The notes: generated by a model not told the origin, from the letters alone. Shown: positions 1-8,702, counted from the stretch's first letter. The stretch is DNA of 64,000 bases from Brachyspira sp949287565 (GCF_036997615.1 NZ_JAWLQA010000002.1); one strand, 5' to 3'. Numbers and translations: made by a program.

Positions 1-1
1 C

Positions 2-547
2 AATAAAAAAATGAAAAGTGCTGTTATGGGCATTACTTATATATCTATAATCAATCCTGAAATAGTGACTGGTATATCTTTAATGCTTTTATTCGTTATA
101 ATGAAACTTAAATTCGGATTTACTACTTTGATTTTAGCACATATAACTTTCAATGTACCTTATGTCATATTAAATGTACTTCCTAAATTAAGACAGCAGG
201 ATAATAGTTTATATGAGGCAGCATTGGATTTAGGATGCACTCCTTCAATGGCTTTTTGGAAAGTTGTTATACCTGATATACTTCCCGGAATACTTGCAGG
301 TTTTCTAATGGCATTAACTTATTCATTAGATGATTTTGTTGTAAGCTATTTTACTACTGGTATTACTTCGCAGACTTTGCCTATCACTATATATTCTATG
401 ACTAGAAAGAGAGTAAGCCCAGAGATTAATGCTATATCTACTGTTATATTTATAGTTGTGCTTGTAAGTCTTGTTGTTATGAATTTAAAAGAGATTAAAA
501 AAGAAAAATATTTGATGCAATTAAAAAGAAAAATAAATAAACATTAA
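2..547 (+). CDS. potC: Spermidine/putrescine ABC transporter permease PotC, C-terminal part
   Basis: This is the inner-membrane permease of a polyamine ABC importer, cut at its 5' end by the window edge. The frame is open back to base 2, so the first ATG at 11 is probably internal. The visible part holds four hydrophobic segments and the loop that docks the ATPase (EAA-type loop 'EAALDLGCTPSMAFWKVVIP', about residues 66-85). About 180 residues are seen, and the family is usually near 260, so roughly one third is missing. potD starts 28 bp downstream, which fits one potABCD-type operon. The assignment rests on the EAA loop, the topology and the PotD neighbour. The substrate (spermidine or putrescine) is inferred from the family. 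Confidence 0.9.
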   Translation, partial: NKKMKSAVMGITYISIINPEIVTGISLMLLFVIMKLKFGFTTLILAHITFNVPYVILNVLPKLRQQDNSLYEAALDLGCTPSMAFWKVVIPDILPGILAGFLMALTYSLDDFVVSYFTTGITSQTLPITIYSMTRKRVSPEINAISTVIFIVVLVSLVVMNLKEIKKEKYLMQLKRKINKH

Positions 548-575
548 TAAAAAATTATTTATAAGGAGATTAAAA

Positions 576-1778
576 ATGAAAAAGAAACTTTTTGCAGTTT
601 TTATGTTAATTGCTATAGTAGCAAATGCACAAACTGTTAATTTAAGCAGATTTGATACTAACTATTATCATAAATACAAAGGACAAAATTTATCAGTTAA
701 TGTTTATAACTGGGGTGAGTATATATCAGATGGTTCAGACGGATCATTAGATGTAAACAAATTATTTGAAGAACTTACAGGAGTAAAGGTTAACTATTCA
801 ACTTTTGCTTCTAATGAAGAGATGTATGTAAAATTGAAAGTTGGCGGTATTCAGTATGATGTTATAATTCCTTCTGATTATATGATAGAAAGACTTATAA
901 GAGAAAATTTAGTAAGAAAGCTAAATTTTAAAAACATACCTGCTCATACAAATATAGCTAAAAGATTTAAAAATCTACCTTTTGATCCTACAGGAGAATA
1001 TTCTTTAGCTTATACTTGGGGAGTAACAGGAATAATTTATAATAGAAGTTTAGTATCTGAAAGTGAGGATATGATAGATTGGAAAATACTTTTTGATAAA
1101 AAATATCAAGGACAAATACTTATGTATTATAATCCTAGAGATGCTTTCGGAATAGCTCAGGCATATTTAGGATATTCTCTCAATACTACTAATGAGTCAG
1201 AACTTAGAGAATGTGCTAAACTTTTAAAAACTCAAAAGCCTTTAGTACAGTCTTATGTAATGGATGAGATGTATGATAAGATGGAAGCTGGAGAGGCTGC
1301 TATAGGTGTTTATTATGCGGGTGATTCTTTAACTATGATAGATAATAATCCTGACTTGAATTTTGTTATTCCTAAAAAAGGTGCTAATTTATTTGTAGAT
1401 TCTATATGTATACCTGCTTCTTCAGGTTCTCCAGAATTAGGCGAGATGTATATCAATTTCTTATCTGAGCCTGAAATAGCTTTAGCTAATATAGAGTTTA
1501 TAAATTATGCTTCTCCAAATGACGGAGCTATTGCTATAATGAGCAGCGAAACTAGAAATAATAAAATAATATATCCTGATGAAGAAACTTTAAATAATTG
1601 TGAAGTTTATATAACTTTACCTGATGAAACTAATATCTTAATGGAAGATTTATGGAATGAAATACTTTCTAATGACAATACATATAAAGGATGGGTAATA
1701 CCTGTTGCTTTGGGAGTTATAGTTTTACTTTGTGTTGTTATTATAGTATTGAAAAAAATGAAAAGAAAAGAAAATTAA
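576..1778 (+). CDS. potD: Polyamine-binding protein PotD with a C-terminal membrane anchor
   Basis: This is the periplasmic substrate-binding protein of the polyamine ABC transporter. It has a signal peptide ending near 'IVANAQ', then a type II binding fold with the typical start 'LSVNVYNWGEYISDG' and the internal 'VGGIQYDVIIPSDYMIERL'. A good Shine-Dalgarno site (AAGGAG) precedes the ATG. There is no lipobox. Instead the last 25-30 residues form a strongly hydrophobic segment followed by a Lys/Arg tail, which looks like a C-terminal transmembrane anchor. PotD family members are normally free or lipid-anchored, so this is unusual. It follows potC, and a strong terminator lies just downstream. 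Confidence 0.92.
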   Translation: MKKKLFAVFMLIAIVANAQTVNLSRFDTNYYHKYKGQNLSVNVYNWGEYISDGSDGSLDVNKLFEELTGVKVNYSTFASNEEMYVKLKVGGIQYDVIIPSDYMIERLIRENLVRKLNFKNIPAHTNIAKRFKNLPFDPTGEYSLAYTWGVTGIIYNRSLVSESEDMIDWKILFDKKYQGQILMYYNPRDAFGIAQAYLGYSLNTTNESELRECAKLLKTQKPLVQSYVMDEMYDKMEAGEAAIGVYYAGDSLTMIDNNPDLNFVIPKKGANLFVDSICIPASSGSPELGEMYINFLSEPEIALANIEFINYASPNDGAIAIMSSETRNNKIIYPDEETLNNCEVYITLPDETNILMEDLWNEILSNDNTYKGWVIPVALGVIVLLCVVIIVLKKMKRKEN

Positions 1779-1804
1779 TAAAATAGTATTTGCAGTTTTA
1801 TATA

Positions 1805-1845
1805 AAAGCCTAGTATGTTTTTTTACATGCTAGGCTTTATTATTT
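1805..1845 (+). terminator. Rho-independent terminator after potD
   Basis: A 14-bp inverted repeat (1805-1818 with 1825-1838, one mismatch) encloses a T loop and is followed by a T/A-rich stretch. It ends the polyamine transporter operon. Confidence 0.85.
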
Positions 1846-1856
1846 ATTAAATTATC

Positions 1857-1884
1857 TTGAAAAAGAGAATAATAGATATATAAT
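1857..1884 (+). promoter_or_regulatory. Sigma70-like promoter for the 5'-nucleotidase gene
   Basis: TTGAAA (1857-1862), a 16-bp spacer and a perfect TATAAT (1879-1884) lie about 18 bp before the Shine-Dalgarno site of the next gene and just after the potD terminator. Confidence 0.6.
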
Positions 1885-1914
1885 TTTGAAATAATATTTT
1901 TAAGGAGAATGCGA

Positions 1915-3474
1915 ATGTTTAAAAGATTGCATATTATTTTGTTATTATCTTTGATTCTCTTGTTTTTATATTCCTGTTCTAATTCTGCTGTAAAGAAAAC
2001 AGGAAATACAGGCAATTTAACTATAATACATATGAATGATACTCATGGAAAAGATGAAGAAGAAAGAGTTGTTAATAAAGATGTTAATCCTCCAGAAACT
2101 AATTATATGTACGGAGCTGCTAGAAGAGCTTCATATATAAAACAGGTAAAAGCCACTAATGATAATGTATTAGTTCTTCATGCTGGAGATACTATTACAG
2201 GAAGTGTATATTCTACAGTGTTTCAGGGAAGAGATGAAGTTGATATTATGAATATGATAGGTGTTGATGCTGCTACTATAGGAAATCACTTTGTAGATTA
2301 CGGACTTGATAATTTTACAGAAATAATAAAAGAGAGAAAATTTCCTACACTTTCTTTAAATATAAAAAATAAATCAGATAATAGCTATTATGCTGAACCA
2401 TATATAGTTACAAATGTAAACGGACTTAATGTTGCTATAATAGGAATAACAACTACAGATTCTGTTTATAATCCTAAATATGTAGAAGGTTTAGTATTTG
2501 AAGAAGAAATTAAATCATTAAAAGATTTCTTAAAAACTACGCCTCTTAATACTACTAATGATGTTACAATATTATTAAGCCACTGCGGTTATGATAAAGA
2601 TAAAGAAATTGCTCAGGCTATACCCAATACTTTTGATATCATAATAGGAGGACATAGCCATACAGAATTAGATAAAGCAGATGTTGTAAACGGCACACCT
2701 ATAGTTCAAGCTGGTTATTATGGAAGATTCTTAGGAAATATTAATTTGAATGTAAATAACGGAGTAATGGATAAAAATAATTTAAACTATAAATTAGTTC
2801 CTATGGATCAGAATATTGAGCAGGACAAAGATATGTTAGCATTTATATCTGAGATGAAAGGTACAGTGGATAGAGAATTTAATGTTAGAATAGGAACTTT
2901 ACCTATGGATTTAGCTCATGACGGAATAAGATCAAATTCTATGCCTATAGGAAATTTTGCATGCGACTTAGTAATAGATTCATATGATAATGTTGATATG
3001 GTGTTAATGAATTCAGGCGGGCTTAGAACACAATTAAAAAAGGGTAATATAACATTAGGAAATATACAAAACGAATTCTTCCCATTTGATAATGAAGTAG
3101 TATTAGTTACATTAACTGGAAAAGATGTTCTTGATATGTTAAAAATATCCGGTCAGAAAAGAGGGGCTGGTGCTTTCTTACAATTATCAAGAGGTATGGA
3201 AGTAAAATATAATGCTAATGGAGAATTATTATCTGCTGCTTTAGATGGAGAAGCTATTGATGAAAATAAAGATTATACTGTAGCTTTATCAAGTTTTGTA
3301 TTCTTAGGAGGAGATGGATATCAGGATAGTGAAGGCAATGCTATAGGGCAAAAAGGAAAAAATATTGTTATGACAGGTAATGATATGAGGGATGCTATGA
3401 TAGCAAAGATAAAAGAACTTAATAATATATCTGCTGATTATATTGATCAAAATCCAAGGGTAATATTTGAATAA
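1915..3474 (+). CDS. 5'-nucleotidase / metallophosphoesterase lipoprotein (UshA family)
   Basis: This is a periplasmic enzyme that removes phosphate from nucleotides or related compounds. The N-terminus is a lipoprotein signal with the lipobox LYSC. The metallophosphoesterase domain follows, with 'IIHMNDTHG', 'VLHAGDTITGS', 'ATIGNHFVDYG' and 'IIGGHSHTEL', the metal-binding motifs of the family. The C-terminal half carries the 5'-nucleotidase C domain ('LMNSGGLRTQLKKGNIT', 'FFPFDNEVVLVTLTGKD'). In UshA the N-terminal motif is NHEFD-like; here it is NHFVDYG. AAGGAG lies at 1902-1907. The ATG at 1909 would be only one base away, so the ATG at 1915 is the better start (about 520 residues). The substrate is not determined by the sequence. 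The gene stands alone between terminators. Confidence 0.88.
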   Translation: MFKRLHIILLLSLILLFLYSCSNSAVKKTGNTGNLTIIHMNDTHGKDEEERVVNKDVNPPETNYMYGAARRASYIKQVKATNDNVLVLHAGDTITGSVYSTVFQGRDEVDIMNMIGVDAATIGNHFVDYGLDNFTEIIKERKFPTLSLNIKNKSDNSYYAEPYIVTNVNGLNVAIIGITTTDSVYNPKYVEGLVFEEEIKSLKDFLKTTPLNTTNDVTILLSHCGYDKDKEIAQAIPNTFDIIIGGHSHTELDKADVVNGTPIVQAGYYGRFLGNINLNVNNGVMDKNNLNYKLVPMDQNIEQDKDMLAFISEMKGTVDREFNVRIGTLPMDLAHDGIRSNSMPIGNFACDLVIDSYDNVDMVLMNSGGLRTQLKKGNITLGNIQNEFFPFDNEVVLVTLTGKDVLDMLKISGQKRGAGAFLQLSRGMEVKYNANGELLSAALDGEAIDENKDYTVALSSFVFLGGDGYQDSEGNAIGQKGKNIVMTGNDMRDAMIAKIKELNNISADYIDQNPRVIFE

Positions 3475-3494
3475 TAATAATTAAGATATAAATA

Positions 3495-3530
3495 AGAGTC
3501 TGGTTTTATTAAACTAGGCTCTTTTTTATA
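3495..3530 (+). terminator. Terminator after the 5'-nucleotidase gene
   Basis: A 12-bp stem with G-T pairs (3495-3506 with 3511-3522), a 4-base loop and a T run follow the stop codon by about 20 bases. Confidence 0.8.
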
Positions 3531-3534
3531 TAGG

Positions 3535-3800
3535 GCGGCATTCTGAAAAGATTAATTTACACGCGGTGATTAGATTGTTAAAGATAAAGAAATTATATTA
3601 CAGAATAATTTATAATCTAATTTTCATTTTAAACGCGTGCTTAGATAGATAATAAGTTTAAAAAAAAGCTAGGGTGGGGCATGTTATTTATGTGTTTGTG
3701 AAATAGAAATAATAAGTTAAAATAACTGATTATAATAATAAGGAAAAAGGGCGGGGATTGTAATAAAATTTTAAAATCATTTTATAATTCCCACCCTTTA
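3535..3800. repeat. Intergenic repeat element, copy 1 of 2 in the window
   Basis: This gene-free stretch holds GC-rich islands in a fixed order: CACGCG near 3560, ACGCGTG near 3633, AGGGTGGGGCATG near 3670, then a long hairpin of AAAGGGCGGGGATT (3747-3760) against AATTCCCACCCTTT (3786-3799). The same islands, in the same order and with nearly the same spacings, occur at 61722-61973. No open reading frame is convincing. It could be a small non-autonomous repeat or a structured RNA. The rest of the gap, 3801-3960, is plain AT-rich sequence with nothing recognisable. Confidence 0.6.
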
Positions 3801-3961
3801 TTCTTTTTAATTATATTATAAATTATTAACTTTAACTAAGTTTTTTATCCTAATCCAAAGTTTTTATTAGAATTTTCAATTTCATTAACTCACGTTTAAT
3901 TAAAACTTTTATTATAGATCAAATTATTATATTTATGATTTTATTTTGTATGCGTAAAAAT

Positions 3962-3993
3962 TAAGGCTGATATAAATTAATATACCAGCCTTA
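3962..3993 (-). terminator. Terminator after deoB
   Basis: The inverted repeat TAAGGCTG...CAGCCTTA (3962-3969 with 3985-3992) has A-rich sequence on its low-coordinate side. That gives a T run on the minus strand after deoB. Confidence 0.75.
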
Positions 3994-4016
3994 AAAAATA
4001 TTATTAGTAACTTTTA

Positions 4017-5177
4017 TTATAAGAAACAACCTTCAAGTTTAGTATCGCCAAGTAAATGTTTTTCTATTGATGCTGCTATAGAAACAAAAGAATCTTTCAC
4101 CCCTATATTAACATTTTTTTTCAAATTTTTTCCATAAGCAAGTATAGGTATATATTCTCTTGTATGATCGCTTCCCTTGTATGTAGGATCGCATCCATGA
4201 TCTGCTGTTATAATGAACAAATCATCATCATTTAAATTTTCAATCATTTCAGGAATATATTTATCGAATTCTTCCAAAGCATTCTTATATCCTTTAGGAT
4301 CTCTTCTATGTCCGTAAAGCATATCAAAATCAACTAAATTTGTAAATATTAATCCTTCATCAATTTCCTTAATAGCCTTAATAGTTTTTTCTATACCATC
4401 AAGATTGTTTTTATTAGTTTGTCTGTTTTCTGTGATTCCAACACCAGCAAATATATCGCTTGTTTTTCCTATGCCTACAACAGGAAGATTTTTATTTTTT
4501 AATCTGTCAAGCATAGTTTCACCGCTTGGAGGCACTGAATAATCATGTCTTCTTTCAGTTCTTTTATAATTTCCTTTAGTTCCTATATAAGGACGTGCTA
4601 TAACTCTTGCTACAGGAGAATATTCATTGCATATTTCAAGTGCTTTTTTGCATATAGTATAAAGCTCATCAACAGGTATTATTTCTTCATGAGCTGCTAT
4701 TTGAAGCACAGAATCTGCAGAAGTATAAACTATTAAAGAACCATTTTTTAATTGTTCATCAGCATAATCGTCTATAACTTCAGTACCTGAATAAGGCTTA
4801 TTGCATACAACTTTTCTTCCTGAAAATTCTTCTATTTTTTTTAAAGTAATTTCAGGAAATCCATTAGGGTAAGTATTGAATGGCTTTTCAGATACTAATC
4901 CAGCTATTTCCCAATGTCCTGTAGTAGTGTCTTTGGCCTTAGAAGTTTCCATAGCCTTGCCGTAATATCCTATTGTATCATTATTTTTTGAAACCCCTTC
5001 TATATCTATTATATTTCCAAGCCCTATTTTTTCCATATTAGGAAGGCTTATTCCTCCATTAGCTTTAGCCAAATGAGCAAGGGTATTAACTCCCTCATCT
5101 CCAAAAACAGCTGCATCAGGTAAAGCACCTACACCGCAGCTATCAACCACTATTAAAACGGCTTTCTTTTTATTCAT
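4017..5177 (-). CDS. deoB: Phosphopentomutase
   Basis: DeoB interconverts ribose-1-phosphate (or deoxyribose-1-phosphate) and the 5-phosphate, linking nucleoside breakdown to the pentose pathway. It belongs to the alkaline phosphatase superfamily and binds two metal ions. Seen here are the N-terminal metal motif 'VVDSCGVGALPDA', the phospho-acceptor region 'TTGHWEIAG' and the C-terminal metal site 'IITADHGCDPT' followed by 'SDHTREYIP'. The length of 386 residues is normal for the family. It has its own terminator and lies about 200 bp downstream of nagB on the same strand, with a terminator between them, so it is probably a separate transcript. Identification is clear. Confidence 0.96.
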   Translation of the reverse strand: MNKKKAVLIVVDSCGVGALPDAAVFGDEGVNTLAHLAKANGGISLPNMEKIGLGNIIDIEGVSKNNDTIGYYGKAMETSKAKDTTTGHWEIAGLVSEKPFNTYPNGFPEITLKKIEEFSGRKVVCNKPYSGTEVIDDYADEQLKNGSLIVYTSADSVLQIAAHEEIIPVDELYTICKKALEICNEYSPVARVIARPYIGTKGNYKRTERRHDYSVPPSGETMLDRLKNKNLPVVGIGKTSDIFAGVGITENRQTNKNNLDGIEKTIKAIKEIDEGLIFTNLVDFDMLYGHRRDPKGYKNALEEFDKYIPEMIENLNDDDLFIITADHGCDPTYKGSDHTREYIPILAYGKNLKKNVNIGVKDSFVSIAASIEKHLLGDTKLEGCFL

Positions 5178-5282
5178 ATTTTATTATCCTATATTTATTT
5201 TTTATCTATAATATAAATATAACCATTTTTTAAGAATTATATAAAATATAATAGAATATATTTTTATATAGTTTTTAAGCAT

Positions 5283-5318
5283 AAAAAAGGGATAGCATTA
5301 AACTATCCCTATTTTTTT
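5283..5318 (-). terminator. Terminator after nagB
   Basis: The stem AGGGATAG / CTATCCCT (5288-5295 with 5303-5310) is flanked by A and T runs, so it can work on either strand. It lies 60 bp beyond nagB. Confidence 0.8.
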
Positions 5319-5367
5319 ATAATATATTTAAGAATTATCTATTATTTTTTGCATCCTTTTTTCTTTT

Positions 5368-5401
5368 CTAAACCTATAGCATCACTAAACCTATAGCATC
5401 A
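5368..5401. repeat. Perfect 17-bp tandem duplication at the nagB 3' end
   Basis: Bases 5368-5384 and 5385-5401 are identical (both read CTAAACCTATAGCATCA on the + strand). The duplication spans the present nagB stop codon. Removing one copy restores a reading frame that runs eight codons further to a TAA at 5342-5344 (window coordinates). Confidence 0.95.
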
Positions 5402-6117
5402 GCTAATTCCTGATCTATAACAACAACAACATCATCATGAAGTTTAAGGAAAGTAACAGGACATTTAGTAGTAACTTTATCATTAGTAAGAAGTTCTTTC
5501 ATAGCAGCAGCTTTTCCTTTACCAATAGCAGCTATAACTATTTTTTTGGCCTTTAATATTCCGCCCATACCCATACTGAATGCTTCTTTAGGAACTTCCT
5601 TTTCTGAAGCAAAGAATCTTGCATTAGCTTTAATAGTTTTTTCATCTAATTTAACGCATAATGCATCAGCATGTAAAGCTTCATCAGGTTCATTAAATGC
5701 TATATGTCCATTAGGGCCTACTCCTAATAATTGTATATCTCTAGGAAGCTTATTTATTTTATCATTAAATTCTTTTAATATTTTTTCTTTTTCTCCTATA
5801 CCTTTAGGAACAAAAGTATTCTTTTTATCAATATTAACATGATCAAATAAATTTTTGTTCATAAAATATCTATAACTTTGTTCATTTTTAGGGTCTAATC
5901 CCTTATATTCATCTAAATTTACAGATTTAACATTTTTAAAATCAATTTCTTTCTTTTCATAAGCCTTTATTAAATGAGGATATACAGCCTCAGCAGTACC
6001 TCCTGTAGCAAGTCCCAAAACTGCATCTTTTTTTACTTTTAATAAATTAATAATTTCTGCTGCTGTTTTTTTTCCTACCGCATTTGCATCCTTAGCAATA
6101 ATTAATTTTAATCCCAT
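5374..6117 (-). CDS. nagB: Glucosamine-6-phosphate deaminase, C-terminus altered by a tandem duplication
   Basis: NagB turns glucosamine-6-phosphate into fructose-6-phosphate and ammonia, feeding amino-sugar carbon into glycolysis. Family motifs are all present: 'LGLATGGTAEAVYPHL' (sugar-phosphate loop), 'SVNLDEYKGL' with the catalytic Asp, and 'GVGPNGHIAFNEPDEAL' with the catalytic His. The length is 247 residues. The last three codons (VML) arise from a 17-bp tandem duplication (5368-5401). Without it the protein would end in EKKKGCKK and be 252 residues long. The catalytic core is untouched, so the enzyme is probably still active, but the tail change is recent or strain-specific. A Shine-Dalgarno site AAGGAG precedes the ATG. 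Confidence 0.95.
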   Translation of the reverse strand: MGLKLIIAKDANAVGKKTAAEIINLLKVKKDAVLGLATGGTAEAVYPHLIKAYEKKEIDFKNVKSVNLDEYKGLDPKNEQSYRYFMNKNLFDHVNIDKKNTFVPKGIGEKEKILKEFNDKINKLPRDIQLLGVGPNGHIAFNEPDEALHADALCVKLDEKTIKANARFFASEKEVPKEAFSMGMGGILKAKKIVIAAIGKGKAAAMKELLTNDKVTTKCPVTFLKLHDDVVVVIDQELADAIGLVML

Positions 6118-6285
6118 AATAATATACTCCTTTTATTTGGATTACTATATTTTTCATAAATCAGCTCTTTATTCAAATTATAACATATATATAATTTATT
6201 ATCAAACATTATACCACTATTGATTTTGATTGAAAAAAATATAAAATATTTGCATCAATAAATATTTTAAACATTAAGGAAAAAA

Positions 6286-6951
6286 ATGATGGATAAAAAT
6301 ATAAAGATAAAAGCTGCAATATTTGATTTTGACGGAACTTTAGTTGATAGCGAAAGTTTATATACTAAGGCATTGATTCATACATCTAATGAAATGAATG
6401 TACTTAAAGAGGTTGATTTTAAATCTTTAGCAGGCTATCAAACTAAAGATATAGATAATATTTTGAAAAAAGAAGGATATAATATACCAGATAATTTCTT
6501 TAAAGAAGCTGAAGTTTATTTTCATAAAATAATAGAAACAGATTTAGAAACTTTTGACGGTGTTATGGAAACTTTAGAAAGATTAAAAAATATTAATATT
6601 GTTATAGCATCAAACAGTAATATAAATTATGTTACAAGAATGTCTGATAAAAAAGGCATATCAAAATATATAAAAGATTATTCATGTTATAATGGAGAAT
6701 TAAAGGCTAAACCAGCCCCTGATTTATTTTTAAATGCTTTTGAACTTTTGAAAAAATTGGATAATAATATAAAAAAGGAAGATGTTATAATATTTGAGGA
6801 TAGTCTTGCCGGTATTATAGGGGCAAAGAAAACAGGAATAACTACAGCGGCAATTACAAATAGTTACAGTAAAGAAATATTATTAGAGAATGGTGCTGAT
6901 ATAGTTTTAAATAGAATAGATGAAATATTTAATTATATAGAGATTATTTGA
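6286..6951 (+). CDS. HAD-family hydrolase, beta-phosphoglucomutase-like
   Basis: This is a cytoplasmic phosphatase or phosphomutase of HAD subfamily IA. Motif I is 'AAIFDFDGTLVDSESLY' (residues 11-27) with both Asp residues. Motif II is 'IVIASNSNINYV', with its Ser. Motif III/IV is 'KPAPDLFLNAFELL' and 'VIIFEDSLAGIIGAKKTG', which carries the acidic pair. A helical cap lies between motifs I and II. The length of 221 residues is normal. The presence of KPAPD and EDSLAGI suggests the beta-phosphoglucomutase or phosphoglycolate group, but the substrate cannot be read from sequence. It is monocistronic and convergent with glyA. Confidence 0.85.
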   Translation: MMDKNIKIKAAIFDFDGTLVDSESLYTKALIHTSNEMNVLKEVDFKSLAGYQTKDIDNILKKEGYNIPDNFFKEAEVYFHKIIETDLETFDGVMETLERLKNINIVIASNSNINYVTRMSDKKGISKYIKDYSCYNGELKAKPAPDLFLNAFELLKKLDNNIKKEDVIIFEDSLAGIIGAKKTGITTAAITNSYSKEILLENGADIVLNRIDEIFNYIEII

Positions 6952-6988
6952 TATTATAATAAAAAATTATATAAAAAAATAAGCAATA

Positions 6989-7025
6989 AAAAAGGGAAAC
7001 TGATAAATTATCAGCTTCCCTTTTA
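6989..7025. terminator. Bidirectional terminator between the HAD gene and glyA
   Basis: The stem AAAGGGAA-CTGATAA pairs with TTATCAG-TTCCCTTT, with A and T runs outside, and serves both convergent genes. Confidence 0.85.
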
Positions 7026-7039
7026 TGCTATTATATAAT

Positions 7040-8467
7040 TTACATATCAGCTATAAATTTATACATAGGGAATTTTTTACATAGAGCAGCTACTTTTTTA
7101 CCAACAGCATTAATCATTTTTTCATCATTACTATTGCTTAGAACTTCATCTATATACTGAGTTAATTCCATAACATCTTTTTCTTTTAATCCTCTTGTAG
7201 TTATAGCAGGAGTACCTAATCTTATTCCGCTTGTAACCATTGGAGATTCAGTATCATAAGGTATACCGTTTTTGTTTATAGTTATATGTGCTTTATCTAA
7301 AATAGTTTCAGCAAGCTGACCAGTTATGCCTTTAGATTTTTTTACATCAACTAATATTAAATGAGTATCAGTACCGCCTGAAATTAATTCGTATCCTTTA
7401 GCAAGGAACATATTAGCCATAGCTTCAGCATTTTTTACAACTTGTTCCTGATATTTAACGAATTTAGGATCTAAAGCTTCTTTAAAACATACAGCTTTAG
7501 CAGCTATAACATGCATTAAAGGACCGCCTTGTATACCAGGGAATATAGTTTTATCTATTTTTTTAGCTAAATCTTCTTCTGTAGAAATGATATATCCGCC
7601 TCTAGGACCTCTCAAAGTTTTATGAGTAGTACCTGTAACGAAATGAGCATGAGGAACAGGGCTAGGGTGAACGCCAGCAGCAACAAGTCCTGCAATATGA
7701 GCCATATCCACCATTAGTAAAGCACCAACTTCATCAGCTATTTCTCTGAATTTTTTGAAATCAATGAATCTAGGATAAGCACTTCCGCCTGCAACGATCA
7801 ATTTAGGATTAAGTTTTTTTGCAGTATCTCTAAGCTCATCATAATCAATCTGCATAGTTTCTTTACTAACATTATAATGCTGGAAATTATAAATTTTTCC
7901 TGAGAAATTAACATTTTTACCATGAGTTAAATGTCCGCCTGAATCAAGTGATAATCCTAAGCATGTATCTCCCGGCTGAAGAACTGCCATATAAACACCC
8001 ATATTAGCTTGAGAACCGGAATGCGGCTGTACATTTATAAAAGGAGCTTTGAATAATTTTTTAGCTCTTTCTCTTGCTAAATCTTCTACAATATCAACCT
8101 CACTGCAGCCGCCGTAATATCTTTTTGACGGATAGCCTTCAGCATATTTGTTTGTAAATATAGAGCCTTGTGCTTCCATAACAGCACGTGAAACTATATT
8201 TTCGCTAGCTATAAGTTCAAAGCCATTAACTTCTCTCTTATACTCATTTTTCATTGCAGCAAATATCTCTTTATCAGCACTTTTTAATGGTGTTTCTGAT
8301 ACATAATATTTAGGAGCAATTACTTTTTTCTCTGCAGTTTTTGAAGCTTTTTTTACATTAACAGCTTTCTTAGATGCAGCTTTTTTGTCAACAACTGTTT
8401 TCTTAGCAGACTTTGAAACCTTTTTTGATGAAGATTTTACTGCTGCTTTTTTCTTAGATACAGCCAT
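7040..8467 (-). CDS. glyA: Serine hydroxymethyltransferase with a Lys/Ala-rich N-terminal extension
   Basis: GlyA converts serine and tetrahydrofolate to glycine and methylene-tetrahydrofolate, using PLP. The catalytic body starts near residue 60 and carries 'FELIASENIVSRAVMEAQGS', 'NKYAEGYPSKRYYGGC' and the PLP lysine motif 'VTGTTHKTLRGPRGG'. The protein is 475 residues, and the family is about 415-430. The extra length is a histone-H1-like stretch of about 50 residues full of Lys, Ala, Ser and Val. The long start is supported by GGAGG six bases before the ATG. The role of the tail is unknown; nucleic-acid binding or interaction with acidic partners are guesses. A similar KKK/AAKKK tail ends the protein at 37508-37948. 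Confidence 0.96.
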   Translation of the reverse strand: MAVSKKKAAVKSSSKKVSKSAKKTVVDKKAASKKAVNVKKASKTAEKKVIAPKYYVSETPLKSADKEIFAAMKNEYKREVNGFELIASENIVSRAVMEAQGSIFTNKYAEGYPSKRYYGGCSEVDIVEDLARERAKKLFKAPFINVQPHSGSQANMGVYMAVLQPGDTCLGLSLDSGGHLTHGKNVNFSGKIYNFQHYNVSKETMQIDYDELRDTAKKLNPKLIVAGGSAYPRFIDFKKFREIADEVGALLMVDMAHIAGLVAAGVHPSPVPHAHFVTGTTHKTLRGPRGGYIISTEEDLAKKIDKTIFPGIQGGPLMHVIAAKAVCFKEALDPKFVKYQEQVVKNAEAMANMFLAKGYELISGGTDTHLILVDVKKSKGITGQLAETILDKAHITINKNGIPYDTESPMVTSGIRLGTPAITTRGLKEKDVMELTQYIDEVLSNSNDEKMINAVGKKVAALCKKFPMYKFIADM

Positions 8468-8649
8468 ATTTCCTCCAATGAAATTTATTATTTTATCAAA
8501 TTTTTATTTATAGTAATGATATATCAATATAGTTTTTTTTTCAATTATTAAAATACTATTTAATGTGTTTTTTTTATTATTTTGAATTATAAAAAATTAT
8601 AAAATAAAATGTTTTATTTATTTTGGCTATTGATTTTTTTTATTTAAAT

Positions 8650-8686
8650 GTTAGAATATACTAACAAATTAGATATATATACTAAC
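8650..8686. promoter_or_regulatory. Possible operator: GTTAG/CTAAC dyad and repeat before the TPR-like gene
   Basis: GTTAG (8650-8654) and CTAAC (8661-8665) form a short palindrome. A second TTAGAT...ACTAAC unit follows at 8669-8686. The two lie 17-50 bp before the start at 8703. This is a weak, AT-rich signal. Confidence 0.3.
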
Positions 8687-8702
8687 TTATATAGAGGCTT
8701 AA

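Noticed and set aside
1830..2015. Minus-strand frame overlapping the 5'-nucleotidase start
   Set aside because: It overlaps the promoter, ribosome site and signal peptide of a clear plus-strand gene.
8468..8702. Glycine or folate riboswitch upstream of glyA
   Set aside because: The region is nearly all A and T, with no aptamer-like structure on the minus strand.
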